From: Streptomyces sp. HUAS MG91 | GTDB taxonomy: Bacteria; Actinomycetota; Actinomycetes; Streptomycetales; Streptomycetaceae | NCBI RefSeq assembly: GCF_040529335.1 | Contig: NZ_CP159534.1 | Location: 6,448,001 to 6,512,000 of the forward strand | Direction of reading: 5' to 3' | DNA length: 64,000 bases | Shown here: positions 19,691 through 28,781 of the stretch, one piece after another | Numbering within the stretch: the first letter of the stretch is position 1 | Layout: each line of letters opens with the position of its first letter | The notes under the pieces: generated by a model | Database searches by the model: none | What the model was told of the DNA's origin: nothing | The model's input: only the letters and a program-made list of their open reading frames with translations | Made by a program: the position numbers and the translations under genes

Positions 19691-20335
19691 ATGAACAACT
19701 CCGTAGGAAACACGGCCCGGTTGCTGTGGGCGGGCCTGCGCGCCCTCATCGTGCTCACCGTCGTCTGCGGCGTGCTCTACCCGCTCGCCGTCACCGGCGT
19801 CGCTCAGGCCGCCTTCCACGACAAGGCGAACGGCTCGGAGATCACGTCGAAGGGCAAGGTGGTCGGGTCGTCCCTCATCGGGCAGACCTACCTGACCAAG
19901 GACGGCAAGCCCGACCTGCGGTGGTTCCAGCCGCGCCCGTCCAACGGCCTCGGCGAGAACAGCGTCAACACGCAGTACAAGCTGATCCTCTCCGGCGCCA
20001 CCAACCTCTCCGGTGACAGCAAGGAACTGCTCAAGCAGGTCGAGAGCGCCAAGGCCGCCGTCGTGAAGGACAACTCCACGGCCACGTACCGGGTGAAGGC
20101 CGCCGACGTCCCGGCCGACGCCGTCACCTCGTCCGGCTCGGGCCTGGACCCGGCGATCTCTCCCGAGTACGCCGACCTCCAGGTGCACCGGATCGCGGAA
20201 CGCAACCACCTCTCCGTCACCCGGGTCCAGAAGCTCGTCGACGCGCACAAGGACGGCCGGATCCTCGGCTTCATGGGCGAGCCGACCGTCAACGTCCTGG
20301 AACTCAACATCGCGCTCAAGGAGTTGACGCAGTAG
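19691..20335 (+). CDS. kdpC: KdpC, accessory subunit
   Basis: The 214-residue protein has one N-terminal membrane helix (about residues 11-35, ALIVLTVVCGVLYPLAVTGVAQ) and an extracytoplasmic domain with the KdpC signatures GSSLIGQ, WFQPRPS and SGSGLDPAISPEYADLQ. It ends with LGEP-like FMGEPTVNVLELN. KdpC is thought to help ATP binding by KdpB. The family length is normal. No sensor kinase gene follows. The next gene, 72 bases on, is the response regulator. Confidence 0.95.
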   Translation: MNNSVGNTARLLWAGLRALIVLTVVCGVLYPLAVTGVAQAAFHDKANGSEITSKGKVVGSSLIGQTYLTKDGKPDLRWFQPRPSNGLGENSVNTQYKLILSGATNLSGDSKELLKQVESAKAAVVKDNSTATYRVKAADVPADAVTSSGSGLDPAISPEYADLQVHRIAERNHLSVTRVQKLVDAHKDGRILGFMGEPTVNVLELNIALKELTQ

Positions 20336-20407
20336 AGCTGATGCCGTCGACGAACAGCACGCACGAGAGGGACAAGCGGCAAACAGGCACAGGGAAGGCG
20401 TACGGCG

Positions 20408-21100
20408 ATGACGCGGGTACTGGTGGTGGAGGACGACCCTCGGCTCGTCCGGACCCTCGTCATCACCCTGCGGGCACACGGCTTCGGCGTCGACGCGGCA
20501 CCGGACGGGGCCACCGCGCTCCGGCTGGCCGCCGCGCGGCAGCCGGACGTCGTCGTCCTCGACCTGGGCCTGCCCGACATGGACGGCGTCGACGTGATCA
20601 GGGTGCTGCGCGGGCTGACCCGGGTGCCGGTCATGGTGCTGTCGGCGCGCAGCGCGACCGAGGAGAAGCTCGCCGCGTTCGACGCGGGCGCCGACGACTA
20701 CGTGACGAAGCCGTTCAGCATGGACGAACTGCTCGCCCGGCTGCGGGCGGCGGTCCGGCGCACCGAGTCGGCGCCCGGCGTCCCGGAGCCGGTCGTCGTC
20801 AGGGCCGGCGGCCTCACCGTCGACCTGGTGGCGAAGAAGGCCGCACGCGACGGACGCGACGTGCGCCTGACCCCGACCGAGTGGCACCTGCTGGAGATCC
20901 TGGTCCGCAACCCGGGCCGCCTGATCAGCCAGAAGCAGCTCCTGAACGAGATCTGGGGAGCCTCGCAGAGCAGCAAGACCAACTATCTCCGCGTCTACAT
21001 GGCCCAGCTGCGGCGGAAACTCGAAGCGGACCCCGCCCGCCCGCGCCATCTGATCACCGAGCCCGGCATGGGCTACCGGTTCGAGAACCCGGGCGCCTGA
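20408..21100 (+). CDS. kdpE: KdpE-type OmpR/PhoB response regulator
   Basis: The 230-residue two-domain regulator has a receiver domain with acidic pocket E8/D9/D10, phospho-acceptor D52 (VVLDLGLPD) and the K in YVTKPF. A C-terminal winged helix follows (LTPTEWHLLEILVRNPG, KTNYLRVYMAQLRRKLE, GMGYRFE), as in KdpE. It follows kdpC but the histidine kinase kdpD, normally adjacent, is absent from the window. The receiver must be phosphorylated by a kinase elsewhere or act differently. The direct repeats before the kdp operon and the membrane protein gene are plausible targets. It converges on the HAD hydrolase gene 24 bases away. Confidence 0.88.
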   Translation: MTRVLVVEDDPRLVRTLVITLRAHGFGVDAAPDGATALRLAAARQPDVVVLDLGLPDMDGVDVIRVLRGLTRVPVMVLSARSATEEKLAAFDAGADDYVTKPFSMDELLARLRAAVRRTESAPGVPEPVVVRAGGLTVDLVAKKAARDGRDVRLTPTEWHLLEILVRNPGRLISQKQLLNEIWGASQSSKTNYLRVYMAQLRRKLEADPARPRHLITEPGMGYRFENPGA

Positions 21101-21124
21101 CGCGGCGCCCCGCGCCGGAGGGGA

Positions 21125-21763
21125 TCATCCGAGCGCGGGCAGCGGCCCCAGCACGGCCCGCAGATCGGCCGGTTCGCGGTAGACGACACCGGTCATCCCG
21201 AGCGCGACCGCGGCCTCGACGTTCTCCTCGGTGTCGTCGACGAACAGACACCGGTCGAAGGCGGCGCCCGCGAGGGACGCGGCGATCTCGTAGATCTTCC
21301 GGTCCGGCTTGACCACGCCGAGCCGCGCACTGCTGACCACGTGGTCGGCGAGATCGCTCAGGCCCATCGAGGCCAGGTCGTCCTCCAGCCGCACCGTCGC
21401 GTTCGTCACCAGAACCAGCGGCACCCGCGCCGCCCGCACCCGCCGCAGCAGCGCCACGATCTCCGCGTCCGCCCGGAACGGCGAGTCGGCGAGCGCCCGG
21501 CCCAGCTCCCGCGCCCGCTCCTCGGACACCCGCCCGGCGAACCCGGCCACGATGGACTCCACCCACTGCCCGAGGCCGATCTCCCCGCGCATCAGCGGCA
21601 GATCCATCTCCGGCGCGAACGCCACCCGCGCGGTACTGCCCTCCGCCAGGCCGGCGGCGCGCTCCAGCGCGGCGAGGGGGCCGCTGTCGTAGAACCGGAT
21701 CACGTTGTCGACATCGCAGAGCACGGCGTCGAAGGAGCGGTCGGCATCGAACGGGATCTTCAC
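21125..21763 (-). CDS. HAD superfamily hydrolase
   Basis: The product is about 212 residues from the GTG at 21763. The haloacid dehalogenase motifs are present in order: nucleophile AVLCDVDNVIRF, motif II VLVTNAT, motif III lysine in GVVKPDRKIYE and acidic motif IV LFVDDTEENV. A helical cap lies between the first two. It is likely a small-molecule phosphatase of unknown substrate. The purine run AGGGGGT abuts the GTG very closely, so the true start is uncertain. Other in-frame GTGs lie just downstream. Upstream DNA holds repeats and a decayed locus, so its promoter lies in recently rearranged sequence. Confidence 0.8.
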   Translation of the reverse strand: MKIPFDADRSFDAVLCDVDNVIRFYDSGPLAALERAAGLAEGSTARVAFAPEMDLPLMRGEIGLGQWVESIVAGFAGRVSEERARELGRALADSPFRADAEIVALLRRVRAARVPLVLVTNATVRLEDDLASMGLSDLADHVVSSARLGVVKPDRKIYEIAASLAGAAFDRCLFVDDTEENVEAAVALGMTGVVYREPADLRAVLGPLPALG

Positions 21764-21828
21764 ACCCCCTGAATAGCACGCCGAACCACCCCGGCTCCGC
21801 CCGGCCCCCAGCGGCGGGCGAAGCGCGC

Positions 21829-21871
21829 CTCTGGGCACGGGGAACCGCGCGACCAGCCACAACGCTCATGC
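21829..21871. repeat. Copy of a streptomycete interspersed repeat
   Basis: The segment carries GGGCACGGGGAACCGCGCGA followed by CCAGCCAC, a type of sequence I recall as scattered many times through Streptomyces intergenic DNA. A related copy lies at 48032-48079, sharing GAACCGCGCGAC and the surrounding pattern. Confidence 0.55.
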
Positions 21872-21872
21872 G

Positions 21873-21999
21873 CCCGGCGACGTGACCGAACCCCTACGGC
21901 CACGCCCCCCACCCGGCCACGCGACCGAACCTCTACGGACACGCCCCCACACCCGGCCACGCGACCGAACCTCTACGGACACCCCCCTGCGCACCTGCA
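21873..21999. repeat. Tandem repeat, about three units of 40 bp
   Basis: Units begin at about 21873, 21912 and 21952. Each starts with CCCGGC, contains CGACCGAACCTCTACGGACA or a near copy, and ends in a C-rich run. Units two and three are almost identical, the first has several changes. The array follows the interspersed repeat and abuts the end of the LuxR remnant. Confidence 0.8.
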
Positions 22000-22007
22000 C
22001 CCGGCGA

Positions 22008-22208
22008 CTACAGCAGCCCCCGCTCCATCGCCACCACAACGGCCCGCGTCCGGTCGCTCACATCCAGCTTCGCGAACACCCGCAACAGATGGGTCTTCAC
22101 CGTCGCCTCGCCGATCACCAGCCGCCGCCCGATGTCCGCGTTGGACAGCCCGTCCGCCACGGCCCTGAGCACATCGACCTCGCGCGAGGTGAGCGCCGCG
22201 CGAGCCCG
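22008..22208 (-). pseudogene. C-terminal remnant of a LuxR/NarL-type response regulator
   Basis: On the minus strand, about 66 codons encode only the end of a LuxR-type regulator: LTSREVDVLRAVADGLSNAD, then a helix with EATVKTHLLRVFAKLDVSDR and the stop at 22010-22008. This is the GerE-type helix-turn-helix. No receiver domain and no start codon precede it. Instead the sequence changes abruptly near 22205 into the N-terminus of an MMPL transporter in another frame. It is therefore a remnant left by a deletion or rearrangement, and is unlikely to be expressed as a functional regulator. Confidence 0.8.
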
Positions 22209-22393
22209 CCCTCTCGGGCGATCGCCTCCGCGCGGCCGGCCTCACCGACACCGAAGTCGGCGGACGTGGCGGGATGCGACCCGGCGGCGACACCGGCGCC
22301 GAGGCAGAGGACGACGAAGAGGAACCATCCGGCGATCGCGCGCCACGGATGTCCCGCGCTCCAACGAGCCATGCGTACGGGGTAGTTGGTCAT
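22202..22393 (-). pseudogene. N-terminal remnant of an MMPL/RND-type transporter
   Basis: The ATG at 22393 opens a frame reading MARWSAGHPWRAIAGWFLF, one hydrophobic span, then TSADFGVGEAGRAEAIAREG, a good match to the start of streptomycete MMPL family transporters of about 700 residues. After about 64 residues the match ends at the junction with the LuxR remnant, and the frame runs on through non-homologous codons to a stop near 22115. Transporters of this type often lie beside a two-component pair. A deletion that removed most of the transporter, the kinase and the regulator's receiver would give this layout. Confidence 0.75.
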
Positions 22394-22568
22394 GGCGTCC
22401 ATGCTGCTCGGGAGGGGTGCGCCACCGGCAGCGGCGGCCGGTTGAACCTGCCGTCCACCGACCGGTGGACCCGCCCGTCCACCGGCCGGGTCCACACCTC
22501 GGACGGCCCGGCGGATATGTGCCGTGTGCAGCTACTCTGCGTCCGTACGCGAGGAAGCGGGAGGCACC

Positions 22569-23384
<816 letters not shown>

Positions 23385-23536
23385 ACAGGCCCCCGGGCGC
23401 CGCCACCACTCCCGGGGTGTACACAGCACCACCCCCGGTCCGGTCCGTACGCCCAGTGCCCCCGGCGCCCGCCGTCCATACCGTCGAAGACATCGACGAC
23501 ACGGCGCGCGAGCGTCTGACGAGGGGATCGGCGGCC

Positions 23537-24352
23537 ATGCGACAGCCACACGGACAGACACCCCACCGGGCGGAGGCGCTCCGCCTGGTGAAGGTCACCA
23601 AGACCTACGGCACCCGGGCGGACGGGGGGACCGGCGCCGGTGAGGGAACGGCGATCCGCGCCCTCGACGACATCACCCTCTCCCTGCCCGCCGGCACCTT
23701 CACCGCCGTGATGGGCCCCTCCGGGTCCGGCAAGTCCACGCTGCTGCACTGCGCCGCCGGGCTCGACCGCCCCGACCACGGCCTGGTCATGGTCGACGGC
23801 GAGGAGATGACCGACTCCGCGAAGCCGCCGCGCGGCGAGGCCGCGCTCACCCGGTTCCGCCGCACCCGCATCGGGTTCGTCTTCCAGCAGTACAACCTGC
23901 TGCCGACGCTCACCGTCGCCCAGAACACGATCCTGCCGCTCAAGCTCGCGGGCCGCCGCGTGGACCGGGACCGGGTCGAACGGACCCTCACCGCCGTCGG
24001 CCTCGGCGACCGGCTCGGCCACCGCCCCGACCAGCTCTCCGGCGGCCAGCGCCAGCGCGTGGCGATCGCCCGCGCCCTCGTCACCGAACCGTCGGTGATC
24101 TTCGCGGACGAGCCGACCGGCGCCCTCGACACCCGCAGCGCCCGCGACGTGCTGGGCCTGCTCAGGGACGCGGTGCGCATCCACGGCAGGACGGTCGTCA
24201 TGGTCACCCACGACCCGGTCGCGGCCGCGTACGCCGACGCCGTGCAGTTCCTCGCGGACGGCCGGCTCGCCGGACACCTCGGGGCGCCCACGGCCGACGC
24301 GGTCGCCGAACGCCTCGCCCACCTCGGTGACGACGTGGCGACGGGGGTCTGA
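23537..24352 (+). CDS. ABC transporter ATP-binding protein, LolD/MacB-type
   Basis: The 271-residue ATPase has Walker [11 protein letters not shown]-loop [14 protein letters not shown], signature [15 protein letters not shown], Walker [13 protein letters not shown] and switch MVTHDP, the pattern of ATPases that partner FtsX-like permeases (LolD, MacB, BceA). The ATG at 23537 follows GAGGGGATC. The permease gene starts four bases after the stop, so the two form one unit. Such pairs often drive mechanotransmission for antibiotic resistance or cell-envelope signalling rather than simple transport. An insertion of about 12 residues ([13 protein letters not shown]) lies after the first strand. Confidence 0.9.
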   Translation: MRQPHGQTPHRAEALRLVKVTKTYGTRADGGTGAGEGTAIRALDDITLSLPAGTFTAVMGPSGSGKSTLLHCAAGLDRPDHGLVMVDGEEMTDSAKPPRGEAALTRFRRTRIGFVFQQYNLLPTLTVAQNTILPLKLAGRRVDRDRVERTLTAVGLGDRLGHRPDQLSGGQRQRVAIARALVTEPSVIFADEPTGALDTRSARDVLGLLRDAVRIHGRTVVMVTHDPVAAAYADAVQFLADGRLAGHLGAPTADAVAERLAHLGDDVATGV

Positions 24353-24355
24353 GCG

Positions 24356-25702
24356 ATGTTCACGACATTCGGCCTCGCGGCCCGCTCCGTACGGCAGCGC
24401 CCCGGCCGCTTCCTCGCGACCCTCCGGTCCGCCTTCCTCGGCGCGGCGATCATCATGACGTTCGACGCGATGCACGACACAGCGGCGGGCAGCGGCGTCG
24501 ACAGCACCAGCGCCGACACCCTCACCACCGCGGCGAGCGTCGTCGGCGGCTACGGCACCCTGCTCGTCTTCTTCGCGGTCGCCTCCACGTTGACGGTCAA
24601 CGTCCGTCAACGTACGGACGAGATCAACCTGTTGCGCACCGCGGGCGCGACCCCGGGCCAGATCAAGCGCATGGTCGTCGGCGAGTCCGTCGCGGTCGCC
24701 CTCGCCGGAGCCCTCCTGGCAGTCTGCCCGGCCGCGCTCGGCGGCGCCGTCCTGCTCGGCGTGTTCAAGGACAGCGGCCAGGTCGCCGACTCCGTCGACT
24801 ACTCCTTCGGGCCGATCGCCCTCCTGTCGGGCGTCGTCGTCACGCTCGTCGCCGCGGCGGGCGCCGCGTTCCTGGCCGTCCGCCGGGTCACCAGGCAAGC
24901 GGCGGGAATCCGGCACGGCAGGCGCGGGACACGGACGTTCATGTCCTGGGCCGCCCTCGTCGTCGGGTGCGCGTCCGTCTGCTCCACGTTCGCGATGAAG
25001 GCCACGGACGCCGCCCTCATGGCCGCTCCCGCCTACGGCGCGATCCTCCTCTCCGTGGGCCTCGCGCTCGTCTCGACGAGCCTGCTGCGCACCGTCCTCG
25101 GCAGGGCCGAACCGCTCCTGACCGCACTCACCGGCGCAGGCGGCTACCTGGCCGTACGGAACATGCGCCGGCGCGCCTCCCAACTGTCCGGCGTCCTCGT
25201 TCCGTTGATCCTCTTCACGGCGATGGCCACCGCGACGCTGTACATGCAGGCCGTCGAGAACGACACGATCAAGGCATCGGGATTGACCAAGTCAATAGAG
25301 GACAAGAACCTCGAGACGCTCAACCTGACCGTGGTCGGCATCATCGTCGTCTTCGCCTGCGTCATGCTGATCAACTCCCTGTACGCGGCCACGGCCGCCC
25401 GGGTGCGGGAGTTCGGGCAGCAGCGGCTCGCCGGCGCGACCCCGGCCCAGATCCTGGGAACCGTTGCGGTGGAGGGCGCCGTCCTGACCGTCACCGGAGT
25501 GTTCTTCGGCACACTCGCGGCACTCGCCGGAATCCTTCCCTTCACCGCCGTGCGCACCGACGGGCTCCTCCCGGACCGGGGCCTCGGCATCTGGATCACG
25601 GTCGTGGCCATTGCGGGGGCGGCCACCATGGTCACCAGCCTGGTCACCGCGCGGCGGGCGCTGCGGGTCCCGGCGGTCGACGCGGTCGCCCTGGCCGCGT
25701 GA
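24356..25702 (+). CDS. FtsX-like ABC permease
   Basis: The 448-residue permease has about ten hydrophobic segments and two copies of the FtsX-like core. The coupling-helix segments read [16 protein letters not shown] and [14 protein letters not shown]. No large extracellular domain separates the helices, unlike MacB or BceB. It follows its ATPase gene by four bases. The substrate is not apparent. By family, roles in lipid or peptide handling at the membrane are possible. Confidence 0.88.
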   Translation: MFTTFGLAARSVRQRPGRFLATLRSAFLGAAIIMTFDAMHDTAAGSGVDSTSADTLTTAASVVGGYGTLLVFFAVASTLTVNVRQRTDEINLLRTAGATPGQIKRMVVGESVAVALAGALLAVCPAALGGAVLLGVFKDSGQVADSVDYSFGPIALLSGVVVTLVAAAGAAFLAVRRVTRQAAGIRHGRRGTRTFMSWAALVVGCASVCSTFAMKATDAALMAAPAYGAILLSVGLALVSTSLLRTVLGRAEPLLTALTGAGGYLAVRNMRRRASQLSGVLVPLILFTAMATATLYMQAVENDTIKASGLTKSIEDKNLETLNLTVVGIIVVFACVMLINSLYAATAARVREFGQQRLAGATPAQILGTVAVEGAVLTVTGVFFGTLAALAGILPFTAVRTDGLLPDRGLGIWITVVAIAGAATMVTSLVTARRALRVPAVDAVALAA

Positions 25703-25730
25703 GCCGACGCGGCACCGGCCCGTGTCGGTG

Positions 25731-25760
25731 TTGGGCCAAGCGGGTGACATGACGTAAGAA
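25731..25760 (+). promoter_or_regulatory. Candidate promoter of the SepF-like gene
   Basis: TTGGGC (25731-25736) and TAAGAA (25755-25760) are separated by 18 bases, about 45 bases before the GTG start at 25806. This fits a housekeeping sigma promoter reasonably well. Confidence 0.45.
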
Positions 25761-25805
25761 TTGGTCGGTGCAGACAACAGTGCGAGCCCGGACGGGGTGG
25801 GGGCA

Positions 25806-26192
25806 GTGAACAGCCACGACGTCACCGACGAACAATGGGAAGGGCTCGCCCAGGTCGTACCGCTGCGCAGCCGCAACGAGTGGCCGTCGGCGGTCGACCA
25901 TCGGGCGATGCCGGATGTGAACACCGAGCCGCGACGCCGCTTCGTCGTGCTGCGGGTGAACGTCTTCGGCGACGCCCGCGAGGTCGCCGAGACGGTCATG
26001 TCCGGCATCCCGGTCCTGCTCGACCTGAGCGGCGCCGAGTCCGAAGTCGCCAAGCGGGTCCTCGACTTCAGCAGCGGCGTCGTGCTCGGCCTCGGCTGCG
26101 GCATGCACCGCGTCGACCGCAACGTGTTCCTGCTCGCCCCGCCCGGCACCGAGGTCCAGGGCCTCGTGGCGGGCGCGGGCGCGCTGTCCTGA
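25806..26192 (+). CDS. SepF-like cell division protein paralogue
   Basis: This protein has about 128 residues from the GTG at 25806, with a G-rich site upstream. The C-terminal 90 residues have the SepF core: a VVLRVNVFGDAREVAETVM strand-helix, then PVLLDLSGAESEVAKRVLDFSSGVVLGLGCGMHRV and VFLLAPPG. SepF links FtsZ to the membrane. This copy lacks the obvious N-terminal amphipathic membrane helix of main SepF and is shorter, like the extra SepF paralogues known in Streptomyces. A TTG at 25761 would add 15 residues but no helix. Its role in septation may be accessory. Confidence 0.8.
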   Translation: MNSHDVTDEQWEGLAQVVPLRSRNEWPSAVDHRAMPDVNTEPRRRFVVLRVNVFGDAREVAETVMSGIPVLLDLSGAESEVAKRVLDFSSGVVLGLGCGMHRVDRNVFLLAPPGTEVQGLVAGAGALS

Positions 26193-26220
26193 GCCCACGC
26201 CGACGGGCAATCCCGTTCGG

Positions 26221-26226
26221 CATAAT
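26221..26226 (+). promoter_or_regulatory. Candidate -10 element upstream of the AAA ATPase
   Basis: CATAAT matches five of six consensus bases, a rare find in this GC-rich DNA, about 68 bases before the ATG at 26294. A good -35 was not seen. A small hairpin ACGGG-CAAT-CCCGT just before it may end the SepF-like transcript. Confidence 0.35.
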
Positions 26227-26293
26227 CGCTCGATCGTAGGAAGGTCACGGGGGACGAACGGTTCTGCGGTGCCGGTCCGCCTACGTTCACCTC

Positions 26294-27466
26294 ATGACCG
26301 TGCTCCAGCGGGGAGCGCCCCCGTTACCTCCCGGCGCGTCCCCCGGCCGCCCGCGCGTGACCGAGCTACGGCTCTCGGCCTTCGCCCGCCACCGTGGCGC
26401 CACCGTTCCCCTCGGCCCGTTCACCGCGCTGACCGGCCCCAGCGGCGGCGGCAAGAGCAGCGTGCTGCGGGCCCTCGACGCCCTCGCCCGGCTCGGCGGC
26501 GGCGCGCACCTGGCGGAGGTGTTCCCCGACCCGCGCGCGTGCGTCCCCGAGCGGGCGCGGCCCGACGCGCAGCGCCGCCGCGGCTTCCGCATCGGCTGCA
26601 CCGTCGAGGGCCCGGCCGGACCCGTCCGGCTCGACCTCGCCGTCCAGGCCGAGCCCGAACTGCGCGTCGTCGGCGAGCGGCTGACCGGCCCCGGCGTCGT
26701 CTACCTGGAGACCGCCCTGCGCGACCCGGGCCGCCGCGACGTCCAGGCCGCCTGGCACACGGCCGGTTCGGTGCCGGTGACCCGGGGCCCGCTCCCCGAC
26801 GACCTGCTCGGCACGGCCCTGCTCCCGCTGCGCGTCTCCGGGCGCACCGAGGGGCAGCTCCAGGTGCTCGCCGCGGCGGAACAGGTGGTGGTCGGGCTCC
26901 GTTCGGCGTTCGCCTGCGATCCCGACCCCGCCCGGATGCGCGCCCCGGCCCCGTCCCGCGCCGACCGGCTGCTCGGGGGCTGCGACAATCTGGCGGCCGT
27001 GCTGCGCCGCACCCGCAGCGAGTGCGGCAACCGGCACGCGCTGCTGGTCGCCGCGGCGCGGGCGGGCCTCGCCGGACCTGTCCTCGACGTGTTCGCCGAG
27101 CCGGCCGGACGGGACGGCACGGTCCGCGCCTTCATCGACCGCGGCGACGGGCTGCGCACTCCTGTCGAGCGGCTCGCGGACGGGGAGTTGCGCTATCTGG
27201 CCCTCGCCCTCGTCCTGCTCACCGGCCCCCAGGTCCTTGAAGTGGACGCGGCGGCCGAGGTGCCGGAGGCGTATCAGACCCTGACCGTCGCGGCGGACGG
27301 CTTCGACCGCGGCCTCGACCCGGTCCAGAGCACCGAACTCACCGCGCTCGCAGCCCGGATGTGCGCCCGCGGCCACATCCGGCTCGTCGCCGCGATGGGC
27401 CAGGGCGCGAGCGCGCAACGGGAGGCGCGGGCGCACGGGGCGACGGTGGTAGACCTGGAGCCGTGA
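26294..27466 (+). CDS. AAA family ATPase of the ABC/SMC-like class
   Basis: The 390-residue protein starts with RVTELRLSAFARHRGATVPL and Walker A TGPSGGGKSS, the layout of AAA_21/AAA_23 ATPases. The C-terminal part has ERLADGELRYLALALVLLTG, a signature-like motif, then a degenerate Walker B region (QVLEVDAAAEV). It encodes no recognisable nuclease partner. Its stop overlaps the GTG of the MazG-like gene (GTGA), so the two are co-translated. The function is unknown. The coupling suggests nucleotide or DNA housekeeping, though defence-type roles are also known for such ATPases. Confidence 0.75.
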   Translation: MTVLQRGAPPLPPGASPGRPRVTELRLSAFARHRGATVPLGPFTALTGPSGGGKSSVLRALDALARLGGGAHLAEVFPDPRACVPERARPDAQRRRGFRIGCTVEGPAGPVRLDLAVQAEPELRVVGERLTGPGVVYLETALRDPGRRDVQAAWHTAGSVPVTRGPLPDDLLGTALLPLRVSGRTEGQLQVLAAAEQVVVGLRSAFACDPDPARMRAPAPSRADRLLGGCDNLAAVLRRTRSECGNRHALLVAAARAGLAGPVLDVFAEPAGRDGTVRAFIDRGDGLRTPVERLADGELRYLALALVLLTGPQVLEVDAAAEVPEAYQTLTVAADGFDRGLDPVQSTELTALAARMCARGHIRLVAAMGQGASAQREARAHGATVVDLEP

Positions 27467-27894
27467 CAGACGCACAGAACCACGGGGCCGCACGTCCGGC
27501 CGGCGGCGACGACCTCGATGTCGCCGCCCTCCAGAACCGCCTCGCCCGCTTCGCCGCCGCCCGCGACTGGCAGCCCTTCCACACCCCGAAGAACCTGGCC
27601 ACGGCGCTCAGCGTCGAGGCGTCCGAACTCGTCGAGATCTTCCAGTGGCTGACGCCCGAGCAGTCGGCCCGGGTGATGGACGACCCGGAGTCGGCGCACC
27701 GGGTCCGCGACGAGGTCGCCGACGTCCTCGCGTATCTGCTCCAACTGTGCGAAGTGCTCGGCGTCGACGTGCTCGCCGCGCTGGCGGCGAAGATCGACCG
27801 CAACGAGTCCAGGTTCCCGGTCCCCGGGGATCAAGGAGAGCCGGGGGCGCCGGGGAGGCCGAAAAAGGGAATCCGTCACTCTCCGGAGTCATAG
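27463..27894 (+). CDS. MazG-like nucleotide pyrophosphohydrolase
   Basis: The 143-residue protein has the MazG/dCTPase fold signatures: WQPFHTPKNLATALSVEASE, then LVEIFQWL and DEVADVLAYLLQLCEVLG, which supply the E-x-x-E and E-x-x-D magnesium ligands. These enzymes hydrolyse (d)NTPs to monophosphates and pyrophosphate, cleaning the pool of odd nucleotides. The start is the GTG overlapping the ATPase stop. A basic C-terminal tail (RPKKGIR) follows the domain. Confidence 0.88.
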   Translation: MTDAQNHGAARPAGGDDLDVAALQNRLARFAAARDWQPFHTPKNLATALSVEASELVEIFQWLTPEQSARVMDDPESAHRVRDEVADVLAYLLQLCEVLGVDVLAALAAKIDRNESRFPVPGDQGEPGAPGRPKKGIRHSPES

Positions 27895-27896
27895 AA

Positions 27897-27981
27897 ATAT
27901 CCACAGCGGATTACTTCTCCACAGATTTCGGGCCTCCCCTGGCTTTTCGCCTCACGACCCCTCACTCTGGGTAGTGGACAA
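27897..27981. promoter_or_regulatory. Three DnaA-box-like 9-mers in a 118-bp gap
   Basis: ATATCCACA (27897-27905), TTCTCCACA (27915-27923) and AGTGGACAA (27973-27981, reverse TTGTCCACT) each differ by one base from DnaA boxes TTATCCACA or TTGTCCACA. The interval is locally AT-rich and holds the promoter region of the DUF6099 gene. Confidence 0.35.
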
Positions 27982-28012
27982 GGGAGTTCGGGCGTGACAG
28001 GTGGAGGCGCGG

Positions 28013-28501
28013 ATGGAAGCGGTGCGGCTCATCAGGGTCGGCCGACGGGCCTTGGCGGAGAGCCAGGACGCGCCGGACATCATGAGGGAGGCGTGGCAGG
28101 CACAGGCTCTGGCACAGGCGATCGGCAGCCGGCTCGCCATGCTGGGGCCACCGGAGATGAGAGGAGAGGCGCTGGGCCTGTGCGAGGCGGGAGCGCGGGG
28201 CAGCGGCGGCTCGGCGGTCCCGGTGGTGGGCGCCGGCGGGATACGGGCGGCGCAGTTGACCGAACTGGGCGATGTGCGCGGGGCGTTGATGGATCTCGGC
28301 GCGCTGCTCGGCGACGTGGGCATCGCACTCGTCGCGGTGGCGAGCGAGTCCTTCGAGGAGGGGGCCTACTGGCAGTGCATGGAGGCCATCGACGCGGCGG
28401 ACGAGTCCCGGGACCGCGTCCTGGAGATACTCCGTCGACTGCCGGAGCGGAACGGGCTGACGGACCCCGGGCCTGAGCCCGGCTCCGACTCGGCGGCCTG
28501 A
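28013..28501 (+). CDS. DUF6099 family protein
   Basis: The 162-residue helical protein opens MEAVRLIRVGRRALAES and has a long run of predicted helices with AWQAQALAQAIGSRLA and ELGDVRGALMDLGALLGDVG. The pattern matches the streptomycete DUF6099 family, whose function is unknown. I choose the ATG at 28013 because GGTGGAGGC lies six bases upstream. A GTG at 28001 would add four residues. A perfect 10-base hairpin follows the stop directly. Confidence 0.7.
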   Translation: MEAVRLIRVGRRALAESQDAPDIMREAWQAQALAQAIGSRLAMLGPPEMRGEALGLCEAGARGSGGSAVPVVGAGGIRAAQLTELGDVRGALMDLGALLGDVGIALVAVASESFEEGAYWQCMEAIDAADESRDRVLEILRRLPERNGLTDPGPEPGSDSAA

Positions 28502-28534
28502 CCGGGAGCGCACCCGCCGCAGCGGCGCTCCCGG
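28502..28534 (+). terminator. Intrinsic-type hairpin after the DUF6099 gene
   Basis: Perfect 10-base arms CCGGGAGCGC (28502-28511) and GCGCTCCCGG (28525-28534) with a 13-base loop start right after the stop codon. A second 8-base pairing GCGCTCCC/GGGAGCGC follows at about 28540-28566, so the region may act for both convergent genes. Confidence 0.7.
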
Positions 28535-28592
28535 CACGGCGCTCCCCGCGGGCTGCTGAGGGAGCGCGGCGATGCCTCGGCGGGCGGCTGCC

Positions 28593-28781
28593 TCAGAGCT
28601 CGTCGGCGGCCGGACGCGCGGTGCCCGGGGGCTGTTGGAGGTCGGCGTCGAGCTGCGACAGATCGGCGTTGAGGGCTGCCATCAGCTCCTCCATCTGCTG
28701 CAGCAGACCCTTGGGTGCCCCCTGCTGCTCCGGCACGTTCGTATCGTGCGCGGCCTGCTCGGGCACGGCTTCCTGGGACAT
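28593..28781 (-). CDS. Small acidic helical protein, unknown
   Basis: The 62-residue protein starts at ATG 28781 after a perfect GAGGAGG. It has a polar N-terminus (VPEQAAHDTNVPEQQG) and a central amphipathic stretch LLQQMEELMAALNADLSQLD with heptad-like leucines, so a short coiled coil is likely. There are no cysteines and no signal or membrane segment. I do not recognise a family. The strong ribosome site and codon bias argue that it is real and well translated. It converges on the DUF6099 gene. Confidence 0.6.
   Translation of the reverse strand: MSQEAVPEQAAHDTNVPEQQGAPKGLLQQMEELMAALNADLSQLDADLQQPPGTARPAADEL

Noticed and set aside
21973..22293. 106-codon minus-strand frame across the scar
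   Set aside because: It is read in a frame other than the LuxR or MMPL remnants and gives low-complexity sequence.
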